Origin: Magnetovibrio sp.
Lineage (GTDB): Bacteria; Pseudomonadota; Alphaproteobacteria; Rhodospirillales; Casp-alpha2
Reading direction: 5' to 3'
Assembly (NCBI GenBank): GCA_002722175.1
Contig: PBKU01000017.1
Location: 38,123-81,279 of the forward strand
Length of the DNA stretch: 43,157 nt
This document shows, in pieces, positions 17,329-25,008 of the stretch (its first letter is position 1; every line of letters starts with the position of its first letter). The notes beneath the pieces are model-generated. The model was not told where the DNA came from, did not search any database, and was given only the letters and a program-made list of their open reading frames with translations. Both the position numbers and the translations under genes were made by a program.

Positions 17329-17770
17329 AGGTGTTATTATTACACCTCTCAGCGTGCTTTCTAATAATCGAGGATCGGTTATGCATATGTTAAGATCCGA
17401 CGATAAAATATTTAGCGAGTTTGGTGAAATCTATTTTTCGACTGTCAACCCCGGATGCGTAAAAGGGTGGCACTGCCATTCTAATATTATTCAAAACTTT
17501 GCTGTCCCAAATGGAATTGCTCACTTTGCCCTTTTTGATGATCGAGAAAATAGCATTAGCAAAGGTCGGGTTCAGCAATGTAAATTAGGAGCGAACAATT
17601 ATGTTTTACTCACAGTGCCGCCAGGTATCTGGTATGGATTTGGTGCCCTAGACAATAAACCTGCTCTCGTAGCAAACTGTATATCGAAACCTTTCGATCC
17701 GAGTGAAACCACTAAAAAAAATCTTTTCGATCCATCTATTCCATTTAAATGGAAAACCGCTTTAGATTAA
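17321..17770 (+). CDS. Cupin, dTDP-4-dehydrorhamnose 3,5-epimerase-like
   Basis: RmlC-related cupin of 149 residues when read from GTG at 17321. That start overlaps the rfbG stop by eight bases and gives the usual family N-terminus (IKGVIITPL); the longer frame from 17255 would overlap rfbG by 74 bases and is less likely. The candidate catalytic histidine lies in KGWHCH at 48-53, followed by PPGIWYGF near 100. It is shorter than housekeeping RmlC. From its position it probably epimerises C3 and/or C5 of CDP-4-keto-6-deoxyglucose. Confidence 0.75.
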   Translation: MIKGVIITPLSVLSNNRGSVMHMLRSDDKIFSEFGEIYFSTVNPGCVKGWHCHSNIIQNFAVPNGIAHFALFDDRENSISKGRVQQCKLGANNYVLLTVPPGIWYGFGALDNKPALVANCISKPFDPSETTKKNLFDPSIPFKWKTALD

Positions 17771-17774
17771 GAGC

Positions 17775-18725
17775 TTGAAAAAAAAAGTACTGATCACAGG
17801 GGGACTAGGTTATCTTGGGGGACGCCTCGCAGCGTCTTTAAACGAAAACAAAAATATATCTATCAGACTTAGTGCTCGCAACCGCACTAAAGCGGTTCCT
17901 AAGTGGACCCAGGGCCTAGAGATTATCAAGTTTGACTTTGAGGAATCAGATAATCACAAAGCATTGTGTGAAAATATTGATGTGATTATCCATCTTGCGG
18001 CATTGAATGCTAAAGATTCTTTAAGTTCACCGAAACGAGCCAAGGCAATAAATGTGGGTGGAACAGAGAAACTTGTGCGTGCTGCGGTAATGGCTGGGGT
18101 GACTCGGTTTATCTATGTCTCAACGACCCACGTATATGGTGCAAACCTTCATGGGCTAATCGACGAGACTCAAAAACCTAAGCCGAGTAATCCATACGCT
18201 GAAACGCACTTTCAAGCGGAACAAATTGTAGCAAACGAGACAGGAATAGATGGGGTTATACTGCGACTTTCAAACGTTGTTGGTCCTCCCTCAGATCCAA
18301 ATGCAAACTGCTGGTCTTTGATTGCTAACGACCTTTGTCGAGCTGCTATTACTTCTAAAAAACTAGAGCTTAGTGGCTCGGGTCAAGATTTTAGAGATTT
18401 TATATGTATGACCGACGTATTAAGAATTATCCTGTCCATTGTAAATATCGACCCAAGGAAATTATTGTATCAACATTATAATGTAGCAAGCGGGCATAGC
18501 ATTTCCACGCTGACCTTAGCAAAGAAAATTGCTGAACGAGCAGAAGCTATGTTTGGACAAAAACTTGTAATCTTAAATAAAAAGACTGCTGATTCACAAG
18601 GTCATCATAACCCTATTTTTTCTAACTTACGATTAAAGGGTCTGGGCTATAGCATGTTTAGAGGGATCATTGGTGAGTTAGACTCAACTCTCAAATTCTG
18701 CAGCGAAGTGTTTTCTGCAGAATAG
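17775..18725 (+). CDS. NAD-dependent epimerase/dehydratase (extended SDR) with YxxxH
   Basis: A 316-residue nucleotide-sugar SDR. GGLGYLGG at 9-16 binds the cofactor and S116 lies in YVSTTHVYG. The catalytic tyrosine Y141 is followed by AETH, so histidine 145 stands where the family normally has lysine. It is the likely 4-ketoreductase finishing the CDP-6-deoxyhexose made by the three genes before it. The start is a TTG at 17775 directly followed by an A9 tract (17778-17786), four bases after the cupin stop. Activity with the H145 substitution is not certain. Confidence 0.75.
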   Translation: MKKKVLITGGLGYLGGRLAASLNENKNISIRLSARNRTKAVPKWTQGLEIIKFDFEESDNHKALCENIDVIIHLAALNAKDSLSSPKRAKAINVGGTEKLVRAAVMAGVTRFIYVSTTHVYGANLHGLIDETQKPKPSNPYAETHFQAEQIVANETGIDGVILRLSNVVGPPSDPNANCWSLIANDLCRAAITSKKLELSGSGQDFRDFICMTDVLRIILSIVNIDPRKLLYQHYNVASGHSISTLTLAKKIAERAEAMFGQKLVILNKKTADSQGHHNPIFSNLRLKGLGYSMFRGIIGELDSTLKFCSEVFSAE

Positions 18726-18761
18726 CCTAACATGATCGAATTTTAACTATAGGAGGTTATA

Positions 18762-18842
18762 TTGGCCAAATACTTCGGTCAAATGCATCGAATATCTTAT
18801 ATTGTGCTAATATACCTGTTAGCGCCTAACAAGCACTTATGA
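18762..18842 (+). CDS. Possible 26-codon leader ORF before the heparinase-like gene
   Basis: A perfect AGGAGG at 18751-18756 sits five bases before a TTG that opens a 26-residue frame with a hydrophobic centre (ISYIVLIYLLAP). The frame ends in TGA overlapping the ATG of the next gene (ATGA at 18839-18842). The downstream ATG itself has no Shine-Dalgarno, so this small frame may serve to deliver ribosomes to it by coupling. It could instead be the true beginning of the downstream protein shifted by a frame error. Confidence 0.35.
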   Translation: MAKYFGQMHRISYIVLIYLLAPNKHL

Positions 18843-20539
18843 TACGACGACTCAAAAGCGGCATCTCGCAGCTATTAAAAGATTCAATTTTTCGGTCATG
18901 GATGATCGGTCGAGCTTTACGACGATACCCCGCCCCTGCACCATTTACAAAACACCAACCACCTTATGCTATTTCTGCGTTACCATTGAAACATGAACTG
19001 GTTTTTTGGAAACACCCGGCAAGCCGAAATACGACTGTCTTGCCCAAAATTCCATTAAAAGTAAAGCTCCCCGGCCAAGAGATTACGCTTGACCCTGAAA
19101 ACCCTGAAAATCTTTTCAAACTCCACTTCATCGATATAGAACTGCATCTAGCCCGTCATCGCTTTTCCTGGTTACCGTTAACAAAATTTATTCCTAATGG
19201 TTGGTTACCTGTACTTTGGTCAAGCTGGAAAACAAACTTTATGAGCAAAAAAGGTTGGCACTGGCATCCATATACTGCCGCTGAACGCTCTGTAAATATT
19301 ATTGATGGAACGCGGCGATTCGGTTACCCAGAATCGCTTGAAACGTTTAAATACAGCCTCGCTGAACATGCAATCCTTATTTCTAGAACACTCGAATATT
19401 TTGGAAATCACAATACCTCAAATCATTTATCAAACAATGGCCGGGCACTTTATAGACTAGGATGTTTTTTGAACCTTAACGATGCCCGTGAACTAGGTTT
19501 TAAAATATTAGTTAACGAAGCTAAGCGTATTTTCCTTTCTAATGGATCGCTTCGTGAAGGGTCGACCCATTATCACATGATTTTGTTAAAAAACTATCTT
19601 GATGTCTGGTTAGCTGCAAGACGAGATGAGCAGTTTTCAGAAGCAGACGTTTTTCGGGAAATCTCTACAAAAGCTATTGGAGCTGCAAAAAAATTTTGCT
19701 TGCCTGGCGGCATGCCTCTTATTGGTGATATCTCACCAGATTCTCCGCCATCACATCTTGCAGGAATTACTTCCGGCCATTGTTGTTGGACAGAAACTTT
19801 TCCTGCTGAGGAGCAAACCCTTATACACAAACTTGTTGGGCAATCTAAGGCGCCGTTGTCTAAACCGTTTATTAAGGATGGCTGGATCTCTTTTCAGGAA
19901 GGCGTTTGGTCAGCATTGGCCCCTGTTCCTCTTAATGGTTGGCCTTTTATGCCGGGCCATGCCCATCAAGATCTGGGTAGCGCGGAAATTCACTTTATGC
20001 AAACCCCCTTATTTATAGACCCTGGACGCGGAGCTTATGGCGATTCTGGGGAAGCTGCGTTATATAGATCAGCAAGCGTGCATGGTACTTTGCAGATAAA
20101 TGGAGCAGATCCCTATCCACAAAACAAACCCTATTATACTGATCTTTTTAGAGAAAAGTGGGCAGAGCCTCCTATCGCCACTATTACCTCTAAAGGGTTC
20201 AATATAAGTCATGGGGGGTTCAAAAGACTTGGGGTAGATAAGATTGAGAGAAACTGGCGTTTTGGTGAGAAAACATTAAAAATTTACGATAGTGTCATGG
20301 GAGTAGGGCAGTATTATATTGATAGATCTTTGGTAACTCCACTTCCTGCAAAGCTTTATAACAATAAGGTCATCATCAACAAACAATTCAAAGTGTATGC
20401 TGACGATTCAATTCCACAAATTAGCCCTATAACCATTTGGCACTCCTACGGGGAAGGTCGTCCAGGTTTTCATATTATATTTAGTGGCACTGAAAAATTA
20501 CCTTGGGCTGGCTCTATAAATGTGGAGTTTATCGGCTAA
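18839..20539 (+). CDS. Heparinase II/III family protein
   Basis: A 566-residue protein with an N-terminal alpha-helical toroid (around 95-330; NHLSNNGRALYRLG at 195-208, SLREGSTHYH at 237-246) and a beta-sandwich C-terminal domain with GHAHQDLGSAEIHF at 373-386, DPGRGAYGDS at 394-403 and RSASVHGTLQING at 410-422. These match the heparinase II/III polysaccharide-lyase fold. No clear signal peptide is visible, as is common for members inside biosynthetic loci. It may trim uronic-acid-containing glycan or act in synthesis. Its stop overlaps the next start (TAATG), linking it to the amidotransferase. Confidence 0.8.
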   Translation: MIRRLKSGISQLLKDSIFRSWMIGRALRRYPAPAPFTKHQPPYAISALPLKHELVFWKHPASRNTTVLPKIPLKVKLPGQEITLDPENPENLFKLHFIDIELHLARHRFSWLPLTKFIPNGWLPVLWSSWKTNFMSKKGWHWHPYTAAERSVNIIDGTRRFGYPESLETFKYSLAEHAILISRTLEYFGNHNTSNHLSNNGRALYRLGCFLNLNDARELGFKILVNEAKRIFLSNGSLREGSTHYHMILLKNYLDVWLAARRDEQFSEADVFREISTKAIGAAKKFCLPGGMPLIGDISPDSPPSHLAGITSGHCCWTETFPAEEQTLIHKLVGQSKAPLSKPFIKDGWISFQEGVWSALAPVPLNGWPFMPGHAHQDLGSAEIHFMQTPLFIDPGRGAYGDSGEAALYRSASVHGTLQINGADPYPQNKPYYTDLFREKWAEPPIATITSKGFNISHGGFKRLGVDKIERNWRFGEKTLKIYDSVMGVGQYYIDRSLVTPLPAKLYNNKVIINKQFKVYADDSIPQISPITIWHSYGEGRPGFHIIFSGTEKLPWAGSINVEFIG

Positions 20540-22446
20540 TGTGCGGCTTAGCAGGTATATTTATATATCGCGGTAAACCTGTCCCAGAGGTCAATCTTCA
20601 GGCGATGGGTCAAATTATGCAACATCGCGGCCCTGACGGGGAAGGCTTTTGGGAAAGCCAAAACAGGCGTTACAGAACAGTATTTCGCCGGTTGGCTATA
20701 ATTGATCCTTTAAATAGTGATCAACCTATATTGCAAAAATATGGTGGAGGAGTTTTAACTGGGAATGGAGAGATTTACAATTTCAAATCGCTCCGAAAAC
20801 AATTCCCAAAATATGCCTACAAAACAAACGGTGATATGGAGACTGTTTTAGCCGCAAGAGATGCCATGGGCGACAATTATGTTGATGTGCTCAACGGAAT
20901 GTATGCTTTGGCTATTTACGATAGGAAGACGAATTCGTTGGAGCTAGTCCGTGACCGCCTTGGCATTAAGCCACTATATTGGGCTGAAATCCCCTCTGGC
21001 GGGATTGTTTTTGCATCGGAAATTAAGGCGCTGTTTTTGTCACAACTGATCAAGCCTTCTATCAATGAAAATATGGTTTCTACTTATCTTTCACATGGGT
21101 ACGTACCGGGACCTGAAACTATCTTCAGTAACATAAAAAAGTTGCAGCCAGGGCATCGCCTAAAGATTAGCGATACCGGAAAAATTACGGTCATGCGTTA
21201 CTGGCAACCCAAGCCCTCAGATGACATGCCCCGAAACCAATTCGAAAAGAAGGAGTACTTGCTAGAACTTCTTGACGATAGTGTGCGCCTTCAATTGCAA
21301 AGTGATGTTCAAATTGGGGCGCTGCTATCTGGTGGTATTGATTCGGGCTTAATTGTAGCCCTGGCCTCACATCATATACCGCGCCCGCTAAAAACTTACA
21401 CCGTTTTCTTTGAAGGTGGCAAAATAGATGAAACCCCCCTTGCACAGCTTGTTGCAAATAAATACGGATGTGAACACAGAACAATCAAGGTGAATGGGGA
21501 AGATGCTGGTGAATATCTTTGGCGACTAACATGGCATTCGGAAGAACCATTATATGATGCTGCCTTGCTGCCGAATTACCTTATACAAAAAACAGTTGGT
21601 CAAGATGTAAGGGTTTCGTTGAATGGCACAGGGGGCGATGAACTATTCGCAGGCTATGGCCGTTATTTTCAATTGCCGATAGAAAAATTCTACTCGCAGC
21701 TTCCAATTGGCCTTAAGCAATCTGTTATTGAGCCCTTTTTCAAAACACTCTCTCCTTTCAACGCATGGAAGTTGCAAAGGTCCGAGCTTTTTAATCTTAA
21801 CCGTGGCGCCTATATACACGCACATAGCACCCATTTTCCTAGTCATGTCCGCAATATTATAGGCAACTCTTCACCTGAAGCACCAGCGGCACAAATTGCA
21901 TACGCAGACAGTTTTTTAAAAAACTTTTCACACCTTGGACCGCAAACAGCGGGACTAGCTGCTGATATTCAAACATACCTCGTTGAAGATCTGCTCACCC
22001 TTCTAGATCGCACAAGCATGGCATCTAGCGTGGAAGGGCGTGTTCCATTTCTTGACCACCGTTTCGTTGAAGCGGCGCTTGCGGTACCTGACTATGAGCG
22101 AACACCAACCGAAAAACCTAAAAGCCTTGAACGATCTATTGCAAAGAAGCTGTTACCAAAAGAAACTCTGTCCGCATCAAAAAGTGGCTTTGTGTCTCCT
22201 GTACCGAAATGGTTGCACGGCTCTTTTGGCAGTGCGGCATATCGCTTGCTAACATCAAAAACTTCCCTGGAAAGAGGATGGTGGACTAAATCTGGAATTG
22301 AAACGCTAATAAATAGCCCCCAAGAACATGGCTTTAGAATTTACACTCTTTTGTCGCTTGAGTTATCAGTTCGGATGTTCGTAGAGAATACCCTTCCTAC
22401 AGCCCCCCCAACCGAGACAGTCTCAGAAGTTTCTGATGCTACGTAA
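20539..22446 (+). CDS. Asparagine synthase (glutamine-hydrolysing)-like amidotransferase
   Basis: A 635-residue class II glutamine amidotransferase fused to an ATP-pyrophosphatase domain. The start at 20539 leaves Cys2 as the N-terminal nucleophile (MCGLAGIF); RGPDG at 30-34 and NGEIYN at 76-81 complete the glutaminase site, and SGGIDS at 264-269 is the PP-loop. A longer frame from 20503 would bury the catalytic cysteine and is wrong. In polysaccharide loci these enzymes may amidate a uronic acid instead of aspartate; that is inference, supported by the coupling to the heparinase-like gene. A C7 tract lies at 22403-22409. Confidence 0.88.
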   Translation: MCGLAGIFIYRGKPVPEVNLQAMGQIMQHRGPDGEGFWESQNRRYRTVFRRLAIIDPLNSDQPILQKYGGGVLTGNGEIYNFKSLRKQFPKYAYKTNGDMETVLAARDAMGDNYVDVLNGMYALAIYDRKTNSLELVRDRLGIKPLYWAEIPSGGIVFASEIKALFLSQLIKPSINENMVSTYLSHGYVPGPETIFSNIKKLQPGHRLKISDTGKITVMRYWQPKPSDDMPRNQFEKKEYLLELLDDSVRLQLQSDVQIGALLSGGIDSGLIVALASHHIPRPLKTYTVFFEGGKIDETPLAQLVANKYGCEHRTIKVNGEDAGEYLWRLTWHSEEPLYDAALLPNYLIQKTVGQDVRVSLNGTGGDELFAGYGRYFQLPIEKFYSQLPIGLKQSVIEPFFKTLSPFNAWKLQRSELFNLNRGAYIHAHSTHFPSHVRNIIGNSSPEAPAAQIAYADSFLKNFSHLGPQTAGLAADIQTYLVEDLLTLLDRTSMASSVEGRVPFLDHRFVEAALAVPDYERTPTEKPKSLERSIAKKLLPKETLSASKSGFVSPVPKWLHGSFGSAAYRLLTSKTSLERGWWTKSGIETLINSPQEHGFRIYTLLSLELSVRMFVENTLPTAPPTETVSEVSDAT

Positions 22447-23347
22447 AACAGCAGCCGTTAGCGTCATTATGCCTGCATACAATGCCGCTAATTCAATAGA
22501 AACATCACTTTTAAGTATTTTGCACCAGACTTTGTTACCACGCGAAGTGATTGTTATTGATGACGGTTCTTCAGATGAAACCGCCAATATAGTAGATAAA
22601 ACTGCCCTCCAGTTTAAAGGGGTTACGGTAATTTTGCGACGCCAACAAAACAAAGGAGCTGGCGCTGCACGTAATGTTGGACTAATACATGCGTCACAAC
22701 CGTATATTGCGTTCTTAGATGCAGATGATACGTGGACACCTGAAAAACTCGAACGTTCTTTGACAATTATGGAACAAGATGATTACGCCCTAGTGGCCCA
22801 CGACTATATCGATATCCGTAGCGATAAAGAGGTCCATATTGACTGCGTAAAAGGCTTTAGATCAGGAACCGACCCTTACGTCCAGTTATATCTGAAAGGC
22901 TATATTGCTAGTATTTCGGTAATTGTGAAACGCGACGCGATACTAACCGCAGGCGGTTTTGATGAGAGCCTTCGTAATGCACAGGACTTTGATATGTGGT
23001 TAGCCATCTTAAGAGATCCACGACACAAATTCACCGTTTTCAACGAACCATTAGCTCGTTACTCGCATACGCCAGGTAGTATAATGTCGCACACGGATCG
23101 ACGTATCGCATGCTGTACAAAAATTGCACTTCGTTACCTCCCGGCGATAAAGGCACGCAATCAATCTGCTTGGAAAAACCTCTGGCTACGTATGTTCTTC
23201 ATTTACTATGAGGCATCTTACGGTATGCCAATAAGGCGCATGCGATATATAATTCGTTTCATTTGTGCTTTGTTCTTGGTTTCTTGGCGTGCATTTTTTT
23301 GTCTCCTCGAGCCACGAAAACCGATCGGTTCAATCTCTAATGATTAG
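22436..23347 (+). CDS. Glycosyltransferase family 2
   Basis: A 303-residue GT-A glycosyltransferase. The N-terminal VSVIMPAYNAANS, VIDDGSSDET at 40-49 and the metal-binding FLDADDTW with DADD at 95-98 define family 2, and NAQDFDMWLAI supplies the acceptor-side acidic block. The C-terminal part has one hydrophobic stretch that may associate with the membrane. It adds one sugar to the lipid-linked repeat unit; donor and linkage are unknown. Its ATG at 22436 lies inside the end of the preceding gene (11-base overlap). Confidence 0.88.
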   Translation: MLRKTAAVSVIMPAYNAANSIETSLLSILHQTLLPREVIVIDDGSSDETANIVDKTALQFKGVTVILRRQQNKGAGAARNVGLIHASQPYIAFLDADDTWTPEKLERSLTIMEQDDYALVAHDYIDIRSDKEVHIDCVKGFRSGTDPYVQLYLKGYIASISVIVKRDAILTAGGFDESLRNAQDFDMWLAILRDPRHKFTVFNEPLARYSHTPGSIMSHTDRRIACCTKIALRYLPAIKARNQSAWKNLWLRMFFIYYEASYGMPIRRMRYIIRFICALFLVSWRAFFCLLEPRKPIGSISND

Positions 23348-23546
23348 TTCCCTATTACTAGTTAAAAAGATCCCGAAGCCACAACTGTGTATCCATCACC
23401 ATATTGTCTATCGACCAACAATATCTGAGGATATCTAGTTAATCCTGGCTTTGAGTTTCTTTTGTTTATACAAAAGGTTTACATAACTTAACCGTAAGTT
23501 ATTTTAGCTGCCTTTTTTATTATTGTGCTCAAGAAAAGTTCCTAAC

Positions 23547-24884
23547 GTGAAAGCTCTTCATCCAGTTATCTTATATTATTTTTTTGTTGGTTTAGCTTTT
23601 TTCGGACCTCTACTGTCATATATTAGCTATCGATCAATTGTTCCTGTTTGTGCGTTTGCTGCTATAGGTTCTGTTTTCAGTATTGGCCGAGTGCGATTTT
23701 TTGCGATTATCAATGAAATATCTATAATTCCAAAGCTAGTTACATGTTTGTTTTTTTTATGGCTTTTTGGAACAACACTTTGGGCTCCAGATACTTCCCG
23801 TGGTCTTATTTCAGCGATGAAGTTCTTGGGGTCATGGTCTATAATTTTTTGTATGTGCATAGGAGCACTTCATTTAAATCAAAGAACAGCAGAAAAAGTA
23901 TTAGTTTTTCTCAGCATATCGCTTTCAGTTGTAATTTTTCTCTTGGTCAGCGACCTTGTTTCAAACGGTATGGTTTCGTTTTTGTTATTTAAGCGAAAAT
24001 ACATTCCTCTTTATGGGTTTTTTTGGTTTAAGCCGACGGTTACTCTGGTCACACTGGGAGCACTCGTTCTTAGTTACAAATGTTGGGCTCTAGAAAAAAA
24101 AGCTTTATCCGTCACAATGGTGATATCAATTTTCTTTATGGTAATAATGTTAAATTCGAAAACTTTAGGATTTGCAATTCCTTTTAGTTTGCTTGGCGCT
24201 ATCTTCCTGGTCTCGTGCGGAAAACACCGAGTAAAAATTTTAATTGGCACAATATTCATTAGCACTACCATTTTGGTTGGCACTATAGGAAAAACATTTA
24301 CAGCGAATGACATAAGTTCTGCCCTCCCTGAGCTCAGTCACGAAAGGGACAACAATGCTTTTCTCGAAGAATTAGCTCAGAGAGATAACGAAATCTTTTC
24401 CGCAACGGTACGTATCATTGAACGCTCAGCTGTTCTTTCACTCATCCGTCGAGCATATATTTGGGAATATTCTGCAAACAAAATCAAGCAAAAGCCCTTC
24501 CTTGGCTGGGGGTTGGGTGCATCACGGTACATAGGCAATAAAGAAAAGGTGATGGACCCAAACCGGGTAATTTTTGGAGAATTACTTCCACTACACTCAC
24601 ACAATTTTACATTACAAGTTTGGATGGAAACCGGTCTTATAGGTTTTGTCTTATTCTTGGCATTAAGTTATACTGTTTTAGCTAAAGCTGACCTAACTAT
24701 TAGAGCAAGTCTTCTAGAAAGAGTATACTTGCTCACGATACCGTTGATTTCTATCATATTATGGTACTTAAATTATGGCGCCTGGACAAGTTGGTGGTTA
24801 CATCAGCTTGGTTTCATAATAGCTATGACCATAATTTCCTTGCAACTGAAACACCCTTCTAACACCTCCCATGAAAAACGCTAG
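23547..24884 (+). CDS. O-antigen polymerase/ligase family membrane protein (Wzy/WaaL)
   Basis: Polytopic inner-membrane protein with ten or more hydrophobic segments. The large periplasmic loop holds RRAYIWEYSANKI, FLGWGLGASRYI and LHSHNFTLQVWMETGLIGF; the HSHN-x-LQ-x-W-x-E-x-G pattern is the core of the Wzy_C/O-antigen ligase domain. Polymerase and ligase cannot be separated from sequence. A GTG at 23547 (KALHPVIL) gives 445 residues; a TTG at 23523 would add eight. A 199-base gap precedes it with no recognisable gene. Confidence 0.85.
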   Translation: MKALHPVILYYFFVGLAFFGPLLSYISYRSIVPVCAFAAIGSVFSIGRVRFFAIINEISIIPKLVTCLFFLWLFGTTLWAPDTSRGLISAMKFLGSWSIIFCMCIGALHLNQRTAEKVLVFLSISLSVVIFLLVSDLVSNGMVSFLLFKRKYIPLYGFFWFKPTVTLVTLGALVLSYKCWALEKKALSVTMVISIFFMVIMLNSKTLGFAIPFSLLGAIFLVSCGKHRVKILIGTIFISTTILVGTIGKTFTANDISSALPELSHERDNNAFLEELAQRDNEIFSATVRIIERSAVLSLIRRAYIWEYSANKIKQKPFLGWGLGASRYIGNKEKVMDPNRVIFGELLPLHSHNFTLQVWMETGLIGFVLFLALSYTVLAKADLTIRASLLERVYLLTIPLISIILWYLNYGAWTSWWLHQLGFIIAMTIISLQLKHPSNTSHEKR

Positions 24885-24993
24885 AATTCTGATATCAACG
24901 GTTTGGGTGGTAGCTATCTTATTTATTTATTTATTCCAGTTTCGTGATTTTTTTGACCCTGTAACTGAAGTGCTTCTTGGCTTTAAATTTTAA
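24871..24993 (+). CDS. Small membrane protein of 40 residues
   Basis: An ATG inside the last codons of the polymerase/ligase gene opens a 40-residue frame ending at 24993, just before the next gene. It encodes a single membrane segment (about 5-24, RILISTVWVVAILFIYLFQF) followed by an acidic amphipathic tail. The close packing between two membrane-protein genes, with overlap on the left and a 15-base gap on the right, supports real translation. There is no homology I can recognise. It could be a small partner of the polymerase or of the GT-C-like protein. Confidence 0.4.
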   Translation: MKNARILISTVWVVAILFIYLFQFRDFFDPVTEVLLGFKF

Positions 24994-25008
24994 TAATATT
25001 TGAATTAT

